Source: Pyrenochaeta sp. MPI-SDFR-AT-0127 (taxonomy: Eukaryota; Ascomycota; Dothideomycetes; Pleosporales; Cucurbitariaceae). From it: 64,000 bases of DNA. Below the pieces are notes generated by a model. The model searched no databases and was not told the origin of the DNA. It worked only from the letters and a program-made list of their open reading frames with translations. The position numbers and the translations under genes are program-made. Positions within the stretch are counted from its first letter, which is position 1. Each line of letters opens with the position of its first letter. The stretch spans positions 1,054,001 through 1,118,000 of the forward strand of contig JAGTJM010000001.1 in assembly GCA_020747015.1 (NCBI GenBank), read 5' to 3'. Below are positions 1 through 12,293 of the stretch, piece by piece.

Positions 1-1482
1 TCTCTGTGACGAGAGATCCATGACGAACGTCTAGAGTTCTGGCCTGTAGCCGGTTCAATCTGGAGTTGGACTTCTGAGGTTCGCGTTATGGTCATGTCTT
101 CCTTCATATGCTTCTTAGAATCCTTCGCTCGTACTTTGTCCCACATACGTGCAACACTGCGTTTCTTGTTTCTTTCCCCTTCATTTTCGAGAATGCCATC
201 CTGGCTTCCGCATTCAAGACCATTGCCAATGATTGCTTCCACATCTGGCCAGTGCTTCATTTCATAGCTTTTACCTCGGTCATTGTTTGAATCTGGAGCC
301 CCTCTTATGGTTTCCGATCTTCTCTCTGAAGAAATTGTAGATGATTCTGGCGCGCTTCGTGACGCTTTGGGCATCTGAACGTTGGCAGACGAGTTGGCAG
401 ACTTCTTGATTGGAAAGCCGCGTGAGAAGGTTTCGGAGAGACTAAATGGTATCTTCGCAAGAAGCGGACGGAGTACAGGTGCTGATGCACAGATCTAGTA
501 TTCTCAGCGACAGCTTGAAAGAATGTTAACTGCACTTACCACTCCAAGATCGATCTCCACAGCTGCGGCTATCCAGAGTGGGTATGCATGCCACGTTTGA
601 TCATACTCTACAATGAGACTTTTGTAGATATACCACGTTCGGATAATGCCAGCGACGGTCACAATAATACCCATACCAAAAAGGAATGCCACAGCGAACC
701 GTTGGCGGCGGGGCATATGAAGCTGGTTGTGGTTAACGATATGTTCTTGGAAATATGCTCAGCGAAGGCTTACTCCCATAACTAGCGGAATCGGTGTTAT
801 TGTGGTGAAAAAATCGGCGACGCAATTAATTATACCACAAACCAGTGTAGCTACACCCTCATCTATACAACTGCCCTTGGGGGCACCGATCATCCAATAG
901 TTTTTCACAGGAGTACACAAGAATATGGCTAAGAAAGTGAATGATACAAAAATGCCAATGGTGTATATGACATTCGCATGGATCATGTACTGGAACCATC
1001 TTTTGCCTGTATCAGAGACCAGCCTGTAGTAGAAACAGTGTAAAGAAAGCCGTGTGAAAGTCGCGGCTGCTGTGAAAACAACCTTGGCTGTCATAGCAAT
1101 CTTCGACGTAGGTATAAACTGGTTGAAAGGTATGTCATAAACATGACGGTCCCATCCGAAGCGTTGATTTGCAACGAGGACAACGGCGGTGAGAGCTATT
1201 GTGAAGACCTAGCATATATGAGATTGATATACCTCGCTTCATGGAGCTTACGCAACTCACCATTGCCAGCAGGATGAAGACATCGTCCAATCCGAACCAT
1301 CTCTTTATCACCAAGCGTGTGTAGAGTCTCAAGCCAACTGTGATGATGACAAGCGTGATGAGTACCGAGTTTACAACGAGTAAGGCATTGCCGCGCGTAA
1401 CGGGATGGTCGTAGTTCGGTGTGGGCCAGGATAATAAGACTTCTGTGGGGGGAGTCGCATTTCGATGGTTGTGGAAGTGCAT
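1..1482 (-). CDS. fungal rhodopsin-domain (PTH11/SAT4-like) 7-TM membrane protein, 3' end outside window
   Basis: The gene reads leftward and is still open at base 1, so the C-terminus is missing. Exons are 1482-1261, 1208-774, 722-540 and 494-1; the introns (52, 51 and 45 bp) have GT..AG ends and the phases join. The first ATG in frame is at 1482; the reading frame open further upstream begins only with GTG. The protein shows a predicted series of hydrophobic helices and the family signature RWFGLDDVFILLAM in the second helix region, then LRLYTRLVIKRW before it and MPRRQRFAVAFLFGMG later, all typical of the fungal 'rhodopsin domain' integral membrane proteins. After the last helix (SAPVLRPLLAK) comes a long charged, serine-rich cytoplasmic tail. 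Members such as Magnaporthe Pth11 sense surface cues, but most are uncharacterised, so the ligand and role here are unknown. Confidence 0.85.
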
Positions 1483-3251
1483 CTGCTGAAGACTAGAACG
1501 CCAGACACTGTGGCCTGGTCGAAAGGAGGCCACTAGTAGGTGTGAGATGGACCGCCGGGAAAGAAATGTGCAACTGAAAGCCTTCTGGTTCTAAAACCAT
1601 GGCTCCATGGTCATCTGGGATTAGGTGGGGGCCCTCAGAAAGCTGCTGGCTCTTCCCAGTTTAAATGGCACCCAATAAAGTTTTAGCTCGTGTTACAAAA
1701 TTTGGAGCTGCATTGCCTAACACGCTTGGGTAGCACAACTCGGGCCTCAAGGCTCAGCACAGACCATATGTGAAGGTAATAACTATGGGCGATTCGGCGG
1801 CGGACCTGCAACGGGCGCGGAAGATATTCGGCACAGATACTGCGTGATGACCCCGTCCATGGTCCAAAGCATGGAGAAAATCGTGGAACGTGCCGAAGAA
1901 GCCGCCAAACCTCCGTCATTCTCGTCTATCCGGCACATGTGTGGCCCCTGGTTCGTGAGACTTGACAGCGTTCCGGTGTTTTCGCTGTTGTCGCGCAAAT
2001 TGTGAGGTGCATCAGTTGCGAATTCTCAAATGGTAGGCAGCCACTTACTTCAAGGTCGCACACCACTAGACTGGAACTCGAGCACTATCTTAGCATGGCT
2101 AGTCGTACAGTCTCAAAGCGGCTCTAGCAGGCTGGAACTAGATACTAGCGGCCATCCCATTCGGCCCAGCTGCCCCTGTAAGGCGATCATCCCAAGGCGA
2201 TCGTCCCAACGGAGGAGCAGCCGCTGCGCTCCTACCATCAAACTCAAATATATGGCCACACAAACAAATCCAGCTGCCAATACGCAGTTAATGGCAGTTT
2301 ATTGGCAGCTTGTCCACAGACTTCGCTCCAGGCCGAATGCATTAGTCTTGGTTGAAGAAGGTAATGCAAGGATTATTTGGTCGATCTCGGGATGGAAGTG
2401 CACACAGAGATTCAGCCTTGTCTAATTTTGGGGAAGGATGTGGCTTCTGAACTGTGGTCTGAATAGGCTCAGCACATCTTCTGGGGTAGACTAATGTAGT
2501 TTACACCGAGGAAACCGACCAGATCTCTTTTGATACTGGCTTTGCGAAGCCTCACTTCCCATGTTAGAGTATTCTAGTCAAATCATATCGTAATCAGCAC
2601 GAAGTGATATTCTTTTTACACATTTTCGAGACACAAGATCAAAGCAATTTGCTAGACTTCAAGAAAATCGGTCTAGTCGCTTCTTGCTGTCCAACAAGTT
2701 ACTTTCAGCGCTCTTGAATTCTTTCATTTTCCCTGGGCGCCCTTTCAGATCAAGTTTAATCCTGCTCGATAGGTCTTTTCCAGAGCAATATGCACCTATA
2801 TGACCAACGCTTCCATGGCATTATCATGTGGTCAAGTCAATGACTCAAGTGTATTGCTTTACCTTGAGATGCAAGAAGTCGGTTTTTTATACTTCAGAAA
2901 TACCAAGCTCTGGCCCTTGGAGCTAGAGAAAGGTATTCCGCACCCATTGCTGTTTTATCAGAATGTAAGTATTCGGATATAGTACCCAGTGATACTTCCT
3001 TGTACCCCGCCATATTGATTATCTTCAAACGCCGATATACAGACATGCCCCCACATTTTCATGAAAGTACCGGGGTTAAAGTCTGTCCCCTCTCTAGAAT
3101 CAAGCGTAAATTGCGCTACCGGGCTGCGGCTATTCAAACTGCCTGATTGCAGATACAACGGGCAAAGCTTAAAATACCGAACACAACCCAGAAATTCTGC
3201 ATGTCATAAATCGTTCATTGTTATTCCAAACAGTCGTGGGAATTGTTCGCC
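1483..3251. other. intergenic, no convincing gene
   Basis: Several short open frames exist on both strands (the longest is a 131-codon frame at 2030-2425 on the plus strand, starting with ATG), but none shows a recognisable motif, signal peptide or splice structure. From about 2500 to 2760 the sequence becomes AT-richer. The left part is the promoter of the rhodopsin-domain gene and the right part that of the esterase gene. Confidence 0.5.
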
Positions 3252-4743
3252 ATGTACGGCTACTCAGTTTTCTTGGTCACCCTGCCAACTCTCGCTCTTT
3301 ATTTCTCTCTCGCCAACGGCCTCGCAACTGCTGTCAATTTCAAACGACAAGATGGATTTCACTGGATCAATACATGGACTAGTACGAATTCACTGTCCGA
3401 GATGTTGATGAATCATGTCTGACTTTGTAACTCCTCATTCAGGTATGCCACAACTCGTAGAGTCCAACAACATGCCGCCATCACCTTTTGTTAGTATTCA
3501 AATATCTGCGCGGTTCGCTGTTGAAATCCGACTCATGTCTTGTAGAGCTCAGGTGGTGTTTTGAAGGATGCAACTCTCCGCCAAACCCTCCACATGTCAG
3601 TCGGCGCCTCGAAACTGAAAATTGCAATTTCAAATACTTTCGGTGGCTCCGACCTCCCCATCACAGCAGGGTCCATAGGTCTCCCTACCGGTGGTGCTGC
3701 GGGTGTAAGCGGCATTCAAGCTTCGCCCTTGGCGGGCATCACAGTGGGCGGAAAGAGCAGCTTCACTGTGCCTAGAGGCCAAGTCGTCATAAGCGATGAG
3801 ATCGCATTCGAGGTTCAACCGCAGAGTATGATAACAGTCAGTTTGTACAGTCAGCAAGGACAGAGTGGAAGCAGTATTACCGGACATCCTGGAAGTAGGA
3901 CAACGAGCTGGTTCGTTAGTGGAAACAAGGTCAATGCTACGACATTTTCGGGAACAGCGAGTGTACATTGGTACGTTCGGCTCCGAGAAAGAGACACTAA
4001 GCTGGGAGATGCTTATAAGCCTGCAGGTACTTCGTTAGTGCGGTACAAGCCTATGTACCTGAAAGTTCACGCTCTTTGGTTATCCTTGGCGACAGTATCA
4101 CAGATGGTCGAGGTTCAGACGACAATAAGAACAACAGGTATATTGGCATCTCTAATGCCACAAAGCATAGCCTAACTCAGGCGGTAGATGGCCAGATCTT
4201 CTCCTCGCACGTCTCCAAAAGTCAAACTACACCAACGTAGCGGTATGCAACCAAGCTGCGGGCGGGAACACTGTTTTAAGCGGTGGTCTCGGTCCAACTC
4301 TCCTCACACGTTACAAGCGTGATGCTATCGACCAGCCTGGAGTAAAATGGGTGATGATCTTCGAAGGCGTGAATGACATTGGCGGTGGCGCAAATAGCGC
4401 CTCAACCCAGACTTCTATAGGTGACCAGCTCATCAAAGCCTTTACACAAATCGTCGCCGACGCAAAGAAAGCTGGTTATGTTACCATTGGTGGTACCATT
4501 ATGCCGTTTGGTGGAAACAGCTACCAAGGCGCGGAGAGGGAGAAGACGAGAGTAAGAGTGAACAAGTGGATATTGGAAAGTAAAACATTCGATCATACAG
4601 TCGATTTGGCGGGTATTCTGGCGAATAAGAATAATGTAGAACAATTGGATGCGAAGTACAATGGAGGAGACGGGCTACATCCGAATGTCGCTGGGTACCA
4701 GGCAGTAGCGGATGCTTTTCCGATTGAGATCTTCAAGGCGTGA
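3252..4743 (+). CDS. secreted SGNH/GDSL-family esterase
   Basis: Five exons were checked: 3252-3381, 3443-3489, 3546-3970, 4027-4137 and 4188-4743, giving 422 residues. Residues 1 to about 25 form a signal peptide (MYGYSVFLVTLPTLALYFSL). SGNH blocks are clear: block I GDSITDGRGSD with the catalytic serine near residue 222, FEGVNDIGGG supplying the block III asparagine, and block V DGLHPNVAGY with the catalytic Asp and His. The N-terminal stretch FHWINTWTSMPQLVE is typical of a fungal subgroup of this family. The product should be an extracellular ester hydrolase; relatives act on acetylated plant polysaccharides or lipids, but the substrate cannot be read from the sequence. Two details decide the structure: the last acceptor is at ggtag (4183-4187), not the upstream actcag, because only that restores R-W-P-D-L; the third intron splits a Trp codon. 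Confidence 0.9.
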
Positions 4744-5728
4744 AAGCTCTGATGTAGTTGCGATAGCTACAAGAGGTGGTCTGCCTCTTTCATTTGAGAT
4801 CGCAAAAGATATCTATCAGAGTGAGAAACAAGAGTATGTCACGCCTGCATTGTCTGGTAGACAATTATATCATCTTGCAAATTGTTGAAACACTGCGCCA
4901 AACATGCTCCCCTTCGTATGAAAGATTATGCCAGCATTCATTTCATACTAGACTTGATTTCCAATCTTCATACGCGAGACTTTCCAACTTCTACGTGCAT
5001 TGTTCCGAAAATGAAGCTGCGCTTGTAAAACGATTCTTGCAGCTTTTTGTACGCATGGAATACGTTTATATCTCGGTTCTGATCTATTATACCACTCATA
5101 AACCTACAGATGGGAGCCAAAGAAAGAATTCTTTTAATTGACTGGAAGACGCTCGATCTCAGCCCCCAGACTTCGCACCAAACGTTATCTGGATCACCGT
5201 ACCTATAGAACTAGATCTAAGAATTTCATATATTCTGATGTATTACCTAAAGCATCTAAAGATATAGCATATTGAAGGCTCAATGGTGTTCCCTCGAGCT
5301 AGTATTAACATCGTAGGTGCGATTTCCTCGAAACTTTAGTATCCTTAGAATTAGCGGATGACTGGCTTACCAGATGATTGAAGTAGGTAGGTTAACAATT
5401 TGAAAAGTGGTCTCCGCAGTCTTCTTAGTACTGGTAGTCACCGGATACAGTTCGAATCAATACTTCACACTACCATGTCAAGTAAGACTCTTCTGGTTCT
5501 ACCTAGTGAAACTCGAGGCTTAGTAAGTCCTAGTCAACTTTGACATCAGTCTGCAGGTTTCAGATTGAATCATCACACACCAGGTCTTGAGAGCAGTTTG
5601 TGACTTCCATACTTTTGTTTACATTTTGCCCAAGCATAACAATACGAATACAGCCTGTCCTTTCACAGTTTTCAATACCCATCAATTTTGATGAAATACA
5701 GCTTGTTTACCCTCTTCATACTTTACTC
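4744..5728. other. convergent intergenic region
   Basis: The esterase (+) and the cysteine-rich protein (-) end here tail to tail. The stretch contains their 3' untranslated regions. It is somewhat AT-rich and holds several short frames without features. I see no terminator-like or repeat structure worth naming. Confidence 0.5.
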
Positions 5729-6850
5729 TTAGACCTCGTCTCCATACAAACTCTTGTGTGGCCAGACACACACGCCTGCGCAATCCGCACCTCCATTCTT
5801 TGGATCACAATCGTCTCTTGGGTCGTCATGGCACACCTGGTCCTCGTGTTCACATGGGAAGCCTGCAAACCCGCCACACATCTTATCCTTTACACAGATG
5901 CCAAGGCCGTCGCAAGCAGGGCCGCAGCCGGGTGTATAAGGATCCGTGATGCAAGCGTAGCCTTCGTCACACGTAAGATAATTAGCACGGCCACCGCCGC
6001 AGACTTTGTGCGTGTTTGTTGGGTTGGTTGGGCTTGTAGACTTAGTCGGAGTGGGGGCCGGTTTGGTGGTGAATTTGGTAGAGAGAGTCTTGCTGGTTTG
6101 AGGTGGGCATATCTATAAGAAATTAGTCTCATTGAATATTGTGAGCACGAGTGGTACAAAGACAGACTTGAAGCTCTGGCTTTGTGCCGCCACATTTTTT
6201 GTAGCATCGCTCTGCTGCAGCATTTGCGCAATAGCACGAGTCTGGCCACATTTGAACGCAGAAGATCTGTTCACACATGCAGGTTTTGGCTGGCTCAGGC
6301 TCAGGGATTGGCTCGGGGGCCGTTTCAGGCACGGGTGCGCGAGCTGAAAGTTGGGTCGTCGGGCAAACCTGAAGGACTGGCTTCACACCACCACACTTCT
6401 CGAAACACTTTTGCGCTGCGTTGTTGGCGCAATGACAAGATTCGGGCCAGGCCTGAAGACAATAGACTTGCTCGCATTGACAAATCGGAAGGGTCGGTGT
6501 TGGTAGTGGCGGAAGTGTCAATGAAGGCGGCGCAGGAGGGCACACCTAAGCTCATTCATCAATCATATATCATGTCAACTAACGACCAGGTGACTGACCC
6601 TATAGCGAGGACGGTAGTCAGGACATCTCTGTGTACAGAGGAATTCCTTATTGTTGAGGCATTGGCAGAGCGTCTGTTACGATGCATCAGTCAAGCTTGA
6701 ATTATTTCCTTCACTAGATTATAGCTGATTACGTACTGAAACATCATAGGCAGGACATTTGACCTCCGGACACTGGCATACTTCACCTACGATGTCCTGA
6801 GCCAGGGCCAGAACTCCGAGGGAGGAAAGTATGAGGAGTATCGACTTCAT
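5729..6850 (-). CDS. secreted multi-module cysteine-rich protein
   Basis: Four exons were checked: 6850-6737, 6673-6599, 6545-6168 and 6112-5729, giving 316 residues. The protein starts MKSILLILSSLGVLALAQ, a clean signal peptide. Six cysteine modules follow: two short CxC units (VCQCPEVKC; LCQCLNNKEFLC..QRC), two near-identical units (CQCEQVYCLQAWPESCHCAN..KCFEKCGG at about 95 and CMCEQIFCVQMWPDSCYCAN..RCYKKCGG at about 155), a Pro/Thr linker, then two CGG-type units (VCGGGRANYLTC..GICV and MCGGFAGFPC..DDPRDDCDP..GVCV). Three of the CxC units are followed by CP(P)x before a proline-rich spacer. The CGG-type units resemble a motif I have seen in many uncharacterised Dothideomycete secreted proteins; I do not recognise the CxC units as a named domain. 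A TATA-like run lies at about 6946-6952. Likely extracellular, disulphide-rich; it could be an effector or a wall protein, which is inference. Confidence 0.85.
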
Positions 6851-8279
6851 TTTGGGAGATCAGGATTGGCTGTGAAACAGGTTGGAGGTACTCCAAGTTG
6901 AATCGGTGTTTTTCACATCAATAACTCGAGACTTCAATGTTGTATATATAGAGGCAATTGCGGTCCAAGCCACAACTCTCACTAGGTCTCTCGTGACGCC
7001 GACAACAAGGTGGCACCACCCGACGAGCCGTCTTTATACTGATCGCCAAGCAATGTTCACAACAGCCATATTGGTTCCAAAGATTTCCTGCAAGCCAACG
7101 CCTAGAGTCGTTGTTGTATCACGAACACGAGCTGAAAATGACATCTGCAGGGCAAAAGGCCAAGTCCAAGTGGCGCACAGCCAGGACAGTTGTACGGTGG
7201 GGTGCGCTGAAATGAAATGAACACTGTCGCATTCCTCGGGATCAGATAGCTGAAAAGGAAAACGACAGTGCTCTCAAGCTGCTTGTCGTACAGGTGACGA
7301 GCAGAATGCTGATGCCGCGTTGGCAAAGGGATAGCGTTACAAGAGCAAGACATGTAAAAGGAGAAACTAAGAATAGTAACAGAATAAGATTTCTTTGCAT
7401 TACACGATTGGTACTGTTTCTGCGGGGTACGCGTTCATGCAGATCCGTCCGGAGCCTGGAACCGAGACGATCAGGAACGTCAAGACCTGGGCGGGGAGTT
7501 GCATAAAATGCGATTCGTGGATTGCACGTTCGGAGAGTTGTTGTAATCTGTTTTTCCCGTGTTGTGGTTGCTGTTGGAGGCTAAGCGAACGGAAATTGCC
7601 CAGATGTCCATGTATAATAACGGGTTGAATAGGCAGAGCGGACCGGGTAATTCACGTTGAGAAATTTTTCTTGGGACTCCATGGACGGCAAAGAATTCAG
7701 GGTTCCCTTGCTGTATCAAACTTCCTAACTTCGTGGAATTGTACGGTCAAGGGAGAAGTGGAGTCTCCACGCCTTGAAGTGATGGATGTACAACATTTGA
7801 CTGAGGAATGCTGTTACATTCTTGGAAGTTTCACGCGGCGAACAACTTCGATCACACATCCACCGCACTCTTTGATGCTGATGCTCGTATAGAATGTCGT
7901 GCAATATACCAAGGTCCCTGCGCCGTATACGTTTTGGGTATTAGACCCTTCTCTCAGTTTCGGCAGAAAGAAAAAGATGTGCCAAAAGTGTTCTAAAAGA
8001 TTAGCTATTTCTGGAAACAGATAACACGGGCCCAAGCTTGCAATCATCTCAAGCTTAGAACAATTCGAAATGACAAGTATGGGAATATGTATTTCCCAAT
8101 ACAACGCGTTGGGTGAAGTGAGGCCTGGCAATCATGACCCCACAGTGTTCCATGACATGAACACAAACTGTTGCAAATGCAACTTGCCAAATGCAACGCC
8201 GTTATAGTCTGAACCCAGGGTATACCTTCCCAATGCAACCAAAAACTGTCATACCAAAGTGTAAAATATTACAGGTCAT
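6851..8279. other. intergenic, no convincing gene
   Basis: This 1.4 kb holds the promoter of the cysteine-rich protein (left) and the 3' flank of the RING ligase gene (right). Only short unmotivated frames are present on both strands. I see no repeats or RNA genes. Confidence 0.5.
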
Positions 8280-10848
8280 TCATCGGTCCCGGTCTACGTC
8301 ATCTGGGGGTGAACGACGTTGGAGGCCAGTAGTGTTCCTGACTGCCTCGAAGCCCCGCCAAATAACAGTGGAGACTGTTGAGCTCAATTCCCGCAAAGAA
8401 CTGCTGAGCTCGGTCGACCTGCTCTCTGGGTTGTCTCGTGAATTCTGCCGCCTCTCATCTCCACGTCTGCCTGCCTCTACATCATCATCATGCGATGTAT
8501 AAGCCGCTGGTCCGGACATGGATATGGGAACAGGTCGTGAGGCCGAAGGAGAGTCGTTGCGCGTCTCAGCTGCTTGGGTTTGGACATCATCCGCATCGTC
8601 CAAGTATCGAGGTGAGCGTGTGGGCGACGGTGACTGCAAGCGGTCGTGATAAGACTGCGACAGGGAGCGGACGACATCTCCTTTGCAGATGGGACATGTC
8701 CGTCTCCGCGTGACAAGCCAAGGTGTTCTGTCAACATTAGCTTATTTTCCCTGGCCATGGGGAGTTTCTTGCTCACATGCAATCCGCGTGGAACTCGTGA
8801 CCACACGGCAGACTCATGACCTGACTAACCCCATCCTCGTACTCTTCGAGGCAAACTACACATTCCCTTTGCCGGCCTCCGTACCGACGTCTCCATGCGG
8901 CTAGTCCCGATTCGTGCTTATCTTCCTCGCGGTCGCGTGCCCCATGTTGAATAGAGGATGATGTAGCTGGGGCCTCGGACTCGGCGCTGGTACGTGAGTG
9001 GGAATCGGTGGAACCTAGTTGGGATGGAGAATGTTGAAGAAGGGGGGTTGTAGGAGATGACGCATCAGGCGTTGGCGGCAGCGAGGAACCGCTGATTGTC
9101 TGGTAAGTTCTCACAGGAAGGCGTTCTACGACTGATTTTGGCGCCCTCCAGCGTCGGCGTCGTATACGAGAGCGGAGAAGAAGCAAAGCGTATACAACGG
9201 TCAACGTCACCAACGGGCTGACAACCAGAACCAGAAGGGTATCAAAAAAGGGGCTAGTCGAAACATTCGTAGGCGTCAAGGTGACCCAAAGACCTTGGTG
9301 AGAAACTGGCTCGATGGGTGAAGTCTCAACATTTCTAAAATCTGTACCAGTAATGGATGTTACGCCTCTCGCTTTTGCATGCTGTGCGTTAGCTTTCGAT
9401 GATGTGTCGGCACTCGAGCTCGGCCATTTGCTCCACCACCTTCTGTGCCCAGCATACTTTCTAGCCACGCGGGTGTACACTCCACTTTCAGGAAGTGCAT
9501 TCTCGCTTTTCTTGACTATTGCCGGGGTCGAAGTAGCTGCATTTCTCATTTTGCTCGTTGACGATTTGAAAGGTAGGAGATCGGGGTCCCGCCAATCCTG
9601 CTCCCCAATATTGAATCCATCGGTTACCACAGTGGATGTATGGCTGGGTGATGCAGGTTTGGTCTTGAGAGGCTTTCGATCGTCATCCCAGTCGCCAATT
9701 TCGACCCACTCGAGATCGCCACTAGTAGGGAGTCGTCGGCTACCAGCTTTAATAGAATTGTCTGCGTCCCCACCGAAGCCTATTATGGACAGGAACCCAT
9801 CTAGCCAACCTTTCTGTTCTTTCGCAAGTTGAGGATTTTCTTGTGCAAATGCTGAACTTTGTTGCTTCTCGTGTATCAACTCTGGTGCGCCTTCGCTCGA
9901 CGCAGGCCAGCTTTTGTGGTCTTGTTTCTTGTCGGGGTCTGGGAAATTTACCTCGTCTCTATCTTTACTGCCCTCAGACGTAAAAAGTTTGTCGGCCACA
10001 GGCTCAGGACGTGAATCGTCAGATGGTAGAAGAGAAGACAACAGATGAGCAGTAGTATGTGAAGTGAAGAGCGACGGAATGGTTATGTTAGAGGTGTCCC
10101 CCTTGGCGTACATGCGAATCAAGGCTCCTCCACGCACATCGTCACCCACAATCACGGCACTCGCTCCACGTGTCTGAGCCCATTGCACTTTGGCCAGAAA
10201 CCCACAACCTCCTCGTTTGAGGAGAGCCACTTTCCCTGCTATTTCAGCGCTCTCCTGGAGCGACTGAATATCGGCATGGCGTGTGTTCGAGGTTCTGTAA
10301 GTCTTTTGTGTGCCGGGGTACAAGTGGTCGTCTGTCCCGTCGTCTGGGGTTGTTCCCTTGGATATGTCCGCATCGTCGCCCTCTACAAGTCTTCCTTGTT
10401 GAGCTCCAGGTTTGGCTGGCACAGTATTCTTCGTTCCACTCTTAGCATGGGTAGCGGATGTGGTGGTATCGAGAACGCCCTCCTCGCCGTCGCCCTGTTC
10501 CGGAACATCGCCACAGCCCAACTCGCCCTTGCTCCATGTATCATCTCCGAAGCCCTTCCCAATCCATAGTGGGCCGCTCAAACCATCCTTGGGCAGGGCA
10601 GGTCCGAACGCTGCAGGTCGTGCGAGGAAAAAGGTCGAGTTGTCGTCTGTTAGGCTGATGATGGCGGATGGCGGGAAGAGCGAGCCTGGCGACGTGAAAG
10701 AGAAGAGTGCTTTAACGTTTCCTTTGTTGGCAGAGGCGGGTGCTGTTTCGAACTCTTCGTCTTGTGGCGACGCTAAGACTAGGTACAGAAACAGTGTCAA
10801 GGCTATCAAACTCGTCGATAGCGAGAGGAGCAGGCGGAACGGGCGCAT
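8280..10848 (-). CDS. PA-TM-RING type E3 ubiquitin ligase
   Basis: Two exons were checked: 10848-8777 and 8727-8280, separated by a 49 bp intron, giving 839 residues. The start is the ATG at 10848 because it begins a signal/anchor sequence (MRPFRLLLSLSTSLIALTLF); the frame remains open upstream to 11163 but only with a TTG codon. Residues about 40-300 contain a protease-associated (PA) domain, seen around GKVALLKRGGCGFLAKVQWA and GASAVIVGD. A second transmembrane helix (LLVLVVSPLVTLTVVYALLLL, about 545-565) precedes a basic stretch and a RING-H2 finger: CVVCLEEYE..LPCGHEFHADC..RRRTCPICKGD, with the C3-H2-C3 ligands complete after splicing. The tail is polar and Ser/Arg-rich. By family (RNF13/GRAIL-like), it is an endomembrane ligase with a lumenal PA domain and a cytosolic RING. 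The lumenal region has an unusually long acidic linker between PA domain and helix. Confidence 0.9.
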
Positions 10849-12293
10849 GCTGGCGGTGTGTTTTTGGGCAGCAGTGGGCCAGTGGGCCACGGTCTGGTAC
10901 AGCAGGTATGCTGGAGGTCTACTGTAGTAAATGCATTCGGTGGCTATAAATCGACTTTTGCGCAAGGTGAAGTTGCTCGGAACTGCGGGCACAGTTTCGC
11001 GACGGCGGATGATGCCGTCATGCAACGGGTGGGAGGCGTCACGACTGGGATGGCGCAAGTGGTCAGACCACGCGAAAATGCAAACAAAAAAACGCGTGCA
11101 AGTCAAAATCAGAAATGCTGAACGTGTGATTAAAGCAAAAGCCAGGCTAAGACAGTCGATCAAAGGAAGCCCCGCCTAGGATGAACGTGGGTGGTGTGAG
11201 GCATGACGGCAGCCACAGCCACAGCCAGAACCGTCGCCGCCACCGCCGCCAAGCCTGACCAGCGTGTCCCGTATCACATGCTTGCGTCTACCGCCAGAAA
11301 CACCATGTGCCCGGGCCGCTTGTGCTATTTGGTGATGGTTCCCTTGGTGCGAGCAGCGCCATAGCTGCTGCCTCTCTTGGGCTGCGAAAGATCATGTGCG
11401 GGGACATTTGCATGGGGCAGACCTTCACCCGCTATCACACCACGCTCGATCCATCTGGCCATTTGCACTAGCGTTTCTGGATGGTACCTGACTGAGACTG
11501 GCTTCTCCTACCTATGTTGCAAACAGGTTGTGCTTCGCAAGACCTCCCAATTACTGCAGTCGTCAGAGCTGACTGTGGCCACTCTACCTGTAGCCATATA
11601 TGCCCCTCATGTACCAAATCCACCCACACCGCATCCGCATCAGTCCCGCAAAGCCCATATACGATCATTTCTTGGCAAATCAAACTGGCAGGCGAATGGG
11701 AAATTAGCACTTTGCAATTGCTAGGCCATAATCGCCAGACCACAAAAGGTCATTCAACCTCTGCGACATACTGGCCAGAATTCCTGGATGCTCTTGCCAT
11801 TTCCAGAGACAATCCCACTGTCTAGCATGGCAAGCATCACCAAGCACCACCAAGCACCACCAATTCATTGTATTGTGCCTTCAGCGTTGCTCAACGAGTT
11901 CTTTCCCTATATATTGCTCGTCATGTCCTCACATGCATGGCAACCATCTGCCCCCAAGCCCATTCCTATTACTTTCTTCACACCTCTTGTACCTTTCATC
12001 TGCACTTCCAACTCACACATCATACACATCTTCAGGTCCTATACCCCTTCTCTAACCATTCTTGGCCTCTTCTATTCCTATTCTGTCTTCCACTTGGCCG
12101 CAGCGTCTCACCCATACTGGTATCACATCGCCTTATCTATCTGGTCTTGCTTGAAATAAGTCTTGTCTTCCACGTATTTGTCGACATACACACCACCAAC
12201 GTTCATTATTAGCCGTGCCCTCGAGAGCTACCGTTATAAACGTCACACAGCCAGATCGCCATCCTCTGGAGAACTTTCACTGTCCTGCCAGGT
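10849..12293. promoter_or_regulatory. divergent promoter between RING ligase and aquaporin genes
   Basis: The two genes start 1.4 kb apart on opposite strands. The aquaporin side from about 11930 to 12290 is strongly pyrimidine-rich on the plus strand (C/T tracts), as is usual just upstream of fungal start codons, and this creates long but meaningless open frames there. A small direct repeat of the type accaagcacc occurs two to three times at about 11836-11860. No individual binding site can be assigned. Confidence 0.45.

Noticed and set aside
2030..2425. 131-codon plus-strand open frame with ATG
   Set aside because: No recognisable motif or coding-like pattern; isolated in intergenic DNA.
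10849..11163. Upstream extension of the RING ligase frame
   Set aside because: Open frame but starts with TTG and would place the signal/anchor sequence inside the protein; the ATG at 10848 is better.
11788..12212. Overlapping open frames of 114-123 codons upstream of aquaporin
   Set aside because: They are produced by the pyrimidine-rich leader of the aquaporin gene; encoded residues are Ser/Pro/Leu/His-rich without structure.
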